Under the pieces are notes generated by a model. The model searched no databases and was not told where the DNA came from. It worked only from the letters and a program-made list of their open reading frames with translations. DNA of 11,440 nt from Saccoglossus kowalevskii (lineage: Eukaryota > Hemichordata > Enteropneusta > Harrimaniidae), in contig NW_003118437.1 in assembly GCF_000003605.2 (NCBI RefSeq), positions 49,452 to 60,891 of the forward strand. The letters run 5' to 3'. The translations under genes were made by a program, and so were the position numbers. Positions 10,741 to 11,440 of this stretch are shown here, piece by piece. Each line of letters opens with the position of its first letter. Within the stretch, counting starts at the first letter, position 1.

Positions 10741-11086
10741 TAATATTTATTCATTTATTTATTTATTTAAATGTCTTGGCTTATTTCACAGAGGTTCATG
10801 ACGTCACCGCAGAAGAAAATTGGTATGATCAATATATTGATTTATCTGGCGACAAAACCCTGTATGAGGAATTCCGTCAGGATGTCTTCGTAAATCGTCC
10901 AATTGACTTCATCCCCAGAGAACACCCTCCATTATGGGAGCACTTTCTTGTGTCTAGTAACACGCCGGATTTCAGTGATCTTAAACATGTGCTTCATCTT
11001 AATCAAGGTGAGATTAGAGAGCTTGGACACCAGGGCGAAGATTTGATCTTACAGTGCACTTATGACCAACGAGAATGTGGAATCTC
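3747..11086 (+). CDS. LDLa-array DEG/ENaC-like channel gene, 15 exons, partial at both ends
   Basis: Fifteen exons join in one frame. They are 3747-3869, 4202-4327, 4873-4998, 5087-5137, 5522-5668, 6129-6263, 7469-7591, 7966-8103, 8509-8625, 8862-8987, 9375-9488, 9615-9737, 9956-10072, 10250-10390 and 10792-11086, totalling 2002 nt (about 667 residues). All introns are GT-AG. Every internal junction is phase 1 and only the last donor is phase 2. Thirteen exons each hold one LDLa module with only a few residues between modules. The last exon holds an ASC-family segment. By family knowledge LDLa modules are extracellular, disulfide-bonded, calcium-binding ligand modules, and DEG/ENaC proteins are trimeric sodium channels. 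The inferred product is a channel subunit whose ectodomain carries a large LDLa array. TM1, TM2, the pore, the start and stop codons are outside what I can see. An LDL-receptor-type protein is a less likely alternative because no EGF, YWTD or CUB module follows the array. Confidence 0.8.
3870..4201 (+). other. Intron 1
   Basis: A 332-nt intron from GTAAAT to a CATTTAG acceptor. Nothing recognisable lies inside. Confidence 0.85.
4202..4327 (+). CDS. Exon 2: LDLa module 2
   Basis: This 126-nt phase 1-1 exon lies between ATTTAG and GTAAGT. The module reads C-L-S-N-Q-F-K-C, then [18 protein letters not shown] and a final Cys. The spacing from the fifth to the sixth Cys is longer than usual because E-L-D-E-G-A follows the conserved S-D. 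The residue after Cys4 is N instead of D. The D before Cys5 and the D-E pair are kept, so calcium binding is plausible but possibly weaker. Confidence 0.92.
4328..4872 (+). other. Intron 2
   Basis: A 545-nt intron from GTAAGT to a TTTACTCAG acceptor. It contains the palindrome annotated at 4483-4520 and a short TGATGT-g-ACATCA inverted repeat near 4600. No coding content is seen. Confidence 0.85.
4483..4520. repeat. Palindrome / potential hairpin
   Basis: A perfect 16-bp palindrome, ATAACCAATTGGTTAT (4492-4507), is flanked by AATTAT (4483-4488) and its complement ATAATT (4515-4520), with small unequal bulges. It can form an AT-rich hairpin. It has no recognised function and sits within an intron. 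Confidence 0.6.
4873..4998 (+). CDS. Exon 3: LDLa module 3
   Basis: This 126-nt phase 1-1 exon lies between TTTACTCAG and donor GTGAGC. The six cysteines sit in [24 protein letters not shown] and M-C. All side-chain calcium ligands expected from the LDLa family are present: D after Cys4, D before Cys5 and the D-E pair. This is one of the most canonical modules in the array. The four residues E-K-Y-K end the exon. Confidence 0.93.
5087..5137 (+). CDS. Exon 4: 51-nt microexon with two cysteines
   Basis: This is a predicted 17-codon exon. It has a strong acceptor (T-rich tract ending TTTTTGCAG) and a consensus donor GTGAGT, and is phase 1 on both sides. It lies only 88 nt after exon 3. Its residues include G-F-C-Y-Y-D-V and N-W-G-C-T-G, so it adds exactly two cysteines and no LDLa calcium motif. 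It could be a stub of a degenerated LDLa exon, a spacer with its own disulfide, or an optional cassette. Skipping it keeps the frame. The exon call rests on splice signals and frame, not on homology. Confidence 0.6.
5138..5521 (+). other. Intron 4
   Basis: A 384-nt intron from GTGAGT to an ATCTTTAG acceptor. It is AT-rich and I see no element in it. Confidence 0.75.
5522..5668 (+). CDS. Exon 5: LDLa module 4
   Basis: This 147-nt phase 1-1 exon lies between CTTTAG and donor GTGAGT. It has six cysteines: [23 protein letters not shown] and L-N-C. The Cys2-Cys3 segment is longer than in a standard module (eight residues, containing G-S-N-Q), and an N-terminal lead P-L-I-R-M-A precedes Cys1. The residue after Cys4 is N. 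The other acidic ligands are kept. Confidence 0.92.
5669..6128 (+). other. Intron 5
   Basis: A 460-nt intron from GTGAGT to a TTCTTCAG acceptor. A second good-looking acceptor (CCATTTTCAG, ending 6061) is not usable with a phase-1 donor, because that reading meets a TAA before the next module. Otherwise nothing is seen. Confidence 0.75.
6129..6263 (+). CDS. Exon 6: LDLa module 5
   Basis: This 135-nt phase 1-1 exon lies between TTCTTCAG and donor GTATAT. It is an almost textbook module: [26 protein letters not shown] and M-E-C. The one departure is N for D after Cys4. The module is followed by a nine-residue linker G-D-N-T-L-A before the 1.2-kb intron, the longest intron between visible exons. 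Confidence 0.94.
6264..7468 (+). other. Intron 6 (long)
   Basis: A 1205-nt intron, or 1181 nt if the upstream acceptor ending at 7444 is used. I searched it for a further LDLa exon and found no cysteine-rich stretch with a D-E motif. It holds an 8-bp inverted repeat, TGATACAT at 6371-6378 against ATGTATCA at 6399-6406. It also has a G-rich tract at 6644-6664 with two long G runs and two GG pairs, and several A runs. No mobile element can be named. Confidence 0.7.
7469..7591 (+). CDS. Exon 7: LDLa module 6, lacking Cys1 and Cys3
   Basis: This phase 1-1 exon ends at donor GTACGT. The recognisable half is [14 protein letters not shown] and L-D-C, preceded by M-W-T-C. Only four cysteines remain, corresponding to Cys2, Cys4, Cys5 and Cys6. 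The Cys1 position lies in the G-L-F-S-F lead and the Cys3 position reads S-M-E-I. LDLa disulfides pair 1-3, 2-5 and 4-6, so precisely one disulfide has been removed and the other two are kept. The residue after Cys4 and the residue before Cys5 are both N, so calcium binding is doubtful. An in-frame alternative acceptor ends at 7444, which would add eight residues. Neither version restores a Cys1. Confidence 0.85.
7592..7965 (+). other. Intron 7
   Basis: A 374-nt intron from GTACGT to a T-rich tract and TTTTGCAG. It contains acceptor-like GCAG sites near 7675 and 7846, but no module follows either one. Confidence 0.8.
7966..8103 (+). CDS. Exon 8: LDLa module 7 with extended Cys5-Cys6 loop
   Basis: This 138-nt phase 1-1 exon lies between TTTTGCAG and GTACGT. 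The cysteines are Q-C-P, V-K-C, F-C-I, T-C-D-G, Y-D-C and S-C. D after Cys4, D before Cys5 and a D-E pair are all present. Fourteen residues separate Cys5 from Cys6 instead of about eight, with N-D-M-G-Q-D-L inserted ahead of T-D-E. The insertion falls in the calcium-cage loop, so the geometry of that site may differ. Confidence 0.92.
8104..8508 (+). other. Intron 8
   Basis: A 405-nt intron from GTACGT to TATTGCAG. Near its start (8127-8145) it contains TTAAAGGGGCACTGTGGG, which resembles the terminus of a small non-autonomous DNA transposon, but I cannot find a convincing opposite end. The stretch around 8300-8390 is richer in G and C than its surroundings. No coding content is seen. Confidence 0.75.
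8509..8625 (+). CDS. Exon 9: LDLa module 8
   Basis: This 117-nt phase 1-1 exon lies between TATTGCAG and GTACGT. The layout is compact and canonical: [25 protein letters not shown] and M-N-C. The conserved D before Cys5 is H in this module, which removes one expected calcium ligand. N-C-T after the last module residue is a weak N-C-T glycosylation sequon. Confidence 0.94.
8862..8987 (+). CDS. Exon 10: LDLa module 9
   Basis: This 126-nt phase 1-1 exon follows an 8626-8861 intron of 236 nt and lies between CCTTTAG and GTACGT. The cysteines are D-C-A-P, L-C-S, Y-Y-C-M, Q-W-C-D, V-D-C and D-E-C. The Cys5-Cys6 loop is one residue short (Y-H-K-E-D-D-E) and very acidic. The Cys2-Cys3 segment is long (eight residues) and includes E-D-Y-Y. 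The aromatic-x-D arrangement W-C-D before the calcium loop is kept. Confidence 0.92.
8988..9374 (+). other. Intron 10
   Basis: A 387-nt intron from GTACGT to TTCATAG. It contains the TA dinucleotide array at 9057-9094 and nothing else recognisable. Confidence 0.8.
9057..9094. repeat. (TA)19 dinucleotide microsatellite
   Basis: Thirty-eight uninterrupted bases of alternating T and A lie inside intron 10. The array is perfect, so it is probably length-polymorphic. Confidence 0.97.
9375..9488 (+). CDS. Exon 11: LDLa module 10
   Basis: At 114 nt this is the shortest LDLa exon here, phase 1-1, between TTCATAG and donor GTAACT. The cysteines are [22 protein letters not shown] and V-D-C. The spacing Cys2-Cys3 is only three residues (G-L-R). 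The D before Cys5 is N. It was found by reading between the splice sites rather than from a long open frame. Confidence 0.9.
9615..9737 (+). CDS. Exon 12: LDLa module 11
   Basis: This 123-nt phase 1-1 exon follows a 126-nt intron (9489-9614) and lies between ATCTGTAG and GTGAGT. The cysteines are [27 protein letters not shown] and F-C. The module is canonical except for two extra residues between Cys4 and Cys5 (D-E-P-I-R-P-D), a place where length variation is uncommon because it sits inside the calcium loop. Confidence 0.94.
9956..10072 (+). CDS. Exon 13: LDLa module 12
   Basis: This 117-nt phase 1-1 exon follows a 218-nt intron (9738-9955) and lies between AACAG and GTACGT. It is the best match to the family pattern in the window: [25 protein letters not shown] and N-C. 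All acidic calcium ligands are present. N-A-T after Cys3 is a standard N-glycosylation sequon. Confidence 0.95.
10250..10390 (+). CDS. Exon 14: LDLa module 13, with long Cys2-Cys3 loop
   Basis: This 141-nt phase 1-1 exon follows a 177-nt intron (10073-10249) and lies between TATTACAG and GTAAGT. The cysteines are [21 protein letters not shown] and A-D-C. Cys2 and Cys3 are separated by 13 residues rather than about 5. The D before Cys5 is N. This is the last LDLa module before the channel-like exon. The two modules with the longest first-half loops are the ones beside the microexon and beside the channel segment. Confidence 0.9.
10413..10546. mobile_element. MITE-like inverted-repeat element
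   Basis: The left arm begins TTAAAGGGCGGTAGTCGTC (from 10413). The right arm, read on the other strand from 10546, gives a near match beginning TGTAAAGCGCGGTGGTCGTC. About 20 of 26 paired positions agree. The whole is about 134 bp, has no coding potential and has far more CpG than its surroundings. Size and terminal inverted repeats fit a miniature inverted-repeat transposable element. No clear target-site duplication is visible, so a plain hairpin sequence is the alternative. Confidence 0.55.
10644..10711. repeat. 26-bp tandem repeat, about 2.6 copies
   Basis: Copies lie at 10644-10669, 10670-10695 and 10696-10711 (partial). The shared core is ATAGCAAAGTTTGGTGT. Copies 1 and 2 differ at a few positions, and copy 3 has GAAAAG for GCAAAG. 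It runs directly into the TTTA array, which may have grown from the final TTT. Confidence 0.9.
10709..10770. repeat. (TTTA)n tetranucleotide microsatellite
   Basis: Eight perfect TTTA units (10709-10740) are followed by an interruption (TAATATTTATTC) and further ATTT units to 10770. The array ends 21 nt before the last base of the AG acceptor of exon 15. Confidence 0.95.
10792..11086 (+). CDS. Exon 15: DEG/ENaC (ASC family) extracellular segment
   Basis: This 295-nt exon is phase 1 at the TTTCACAG acceptor and phase 2 at the GTAAGT donor. It opens with an acidic linker ([12 protein letters not shown]). The C-terminal third reads [18 protein letters not shown] and then R-E-C. This matches the DEG/ENaC/ASIC pattern GH(D/Q)xxDMLLSCxFxGxxC, found in the extracellular finger region some distance after TM1 and FPAVTICN. 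Neither TM1 nor FPAVTICN is in this exon, so a complete channel would need them upstream of the LDLa array and the palm, thumb and TM2 downstream. Family assignment rests mainly on this GHQ..C motif, so a different extracellular family remains possible. Confidence 0.72.
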
Positions 11087-11112
11087 GTAAGTAATATTTG
11101 TAGAAATCTCGC

Positions 11113-11440
11113 ACAGTGATTTGAGTAAAATTAGATTGAAGAACACCCATATAACACCATACAGTGATTTGAGTAAAATTAGATTGAAGAACACCCATAT
11201 AACACCATACAGTGATTTGAGTAAAGTTAGATTGAAGAACACCCATATAACACCATACAGTGATTTGAGTAAAATTAGATTGAAGAACACCCATATAACA
11301 CCATACAGTGATTTGAGTAAAGTTAGATTGAAGAACACCCATATAACACCATACAGTGATTTGAGTAAAGTTAGATTGAAGAACACCCATATAACACCAT
11401 ACAGTGATTTGAGTAAAATTAGATTGAAGAACACCCATAT
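11113..11440. repeat. 48-bp minisatellite, about 6.8 copies, continuing past the window
   Basis: Units start at 11113, 11161, 11209, 11257, 11305, 11353 and 11401, the last cut at 40 bp. The copies are identical except for one site, GTAAAATT versus GTAAAGTT, with the order A, A, G, A, G, G, A. The array begins 26 bp after the donor of exon 15, inside the next intron. Because 48 is divisible by three, the minus strand is open in more than one frame, but this is a periodicity effect. Confidence 0.97.

Larger units (their letters stand above)
10391..10791 (+). other. Intron 14, repeat-rich
   Basis: A 401-nt intron from GTAAGT to TTATTTCACAG. More than half of it is repeats: an inverted-repeat element (10413-10546), a 26-bp tandem repeat (10644-10711) and a TTTA array (10709-10770). 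Only about 20 nt separate the array from the acceptor, so the branch-point region lies within or directly beside the microsatellite. Confidence 0.85.

Noticed and set aside
5103-10806. Two perfect TGACGTCA (CRE-like) sites, at 5103-5110 and 10799-10806
   Set aside because: Both lie inside coding exons and encode part of D-V in different contexts, far from any promoter. Coincidence is the simplest explanation.
11049-11438. Long minus-strand open frames encoding a 16-residue repeat
   Set aside because: They come only from the 48-bp unit length being a multiple of three. Two overlapping frames are open at once, the reading runs antisense through exon 15, and no gene features surround it.

Overview
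The window is animal nuclear DNA. It is AT-rich, with short GT-AG introns, simple-sequence repeats, a decayed Ty3/gypsy retrotransposon and a gene built from one-domain exons. Low-density-lipoprotein receptor class A (LDLa) modules followed by a DEG/ENaC (ASC) extracellular segment point to an invertebrate, most plausibly a marine lophotrochozoan or invertebrate deuterostome. The species cannot be named from the sequence.

Layout. 1-1001: AT-rich noncoding DNA with a poly-T tract. About 1002-2075: broken plus-strand remnant of a Ty3/gypsy pol region (reverse transcriptase into RNase H), full of stops and frame changes. 2076-3746: noncoding, with an AATGY pentanucleotide array. 3747-11086: fifteen consecutive exons of one plus-strand gene, partial at both ends. 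11113-11440: a 48-bp minisatellite starting 26 bp after the last donor site and running off the window.

The gene. Exons 1-3 and 5-14 each encode one LDLa module (13 modules). Exon 4 is a 51-nt microexon with two cysteines. Exon 15 (295 nt) carries a stretch resembling the DEG/ENaC/ASIC segment G-H-(D/Q)-x-x-(E/D)-(D/M)-(L/M)-(I/L)-L-x-C. All junctions through the start of exon 15 are phase 1, so the exons join in frame with no stop. The visible coding total is 2002 nt, about 667 residues. The transmembrane helices, the pore and the post-TM1 FPAVTICN motif are not visible.

Interpretation. The simplest reading is a DEG/ENaC-type sodium channel subunit with a 13-module, presumably calcium-binding LDLa array placed before the GHQ..C part of the extracellular finger region. 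If the N-terminal half lies upstream of the window, the array is inserted inside the channel ectodomain rather than attached to one end. This is comparable in principle to the C. elegans EGAS channels, which carry EGF-like repeats. Whether this exact architecture has been described cannot be decided without a search. The retroelement remnant and the repeats appear to be passive intronic or intergenic material.
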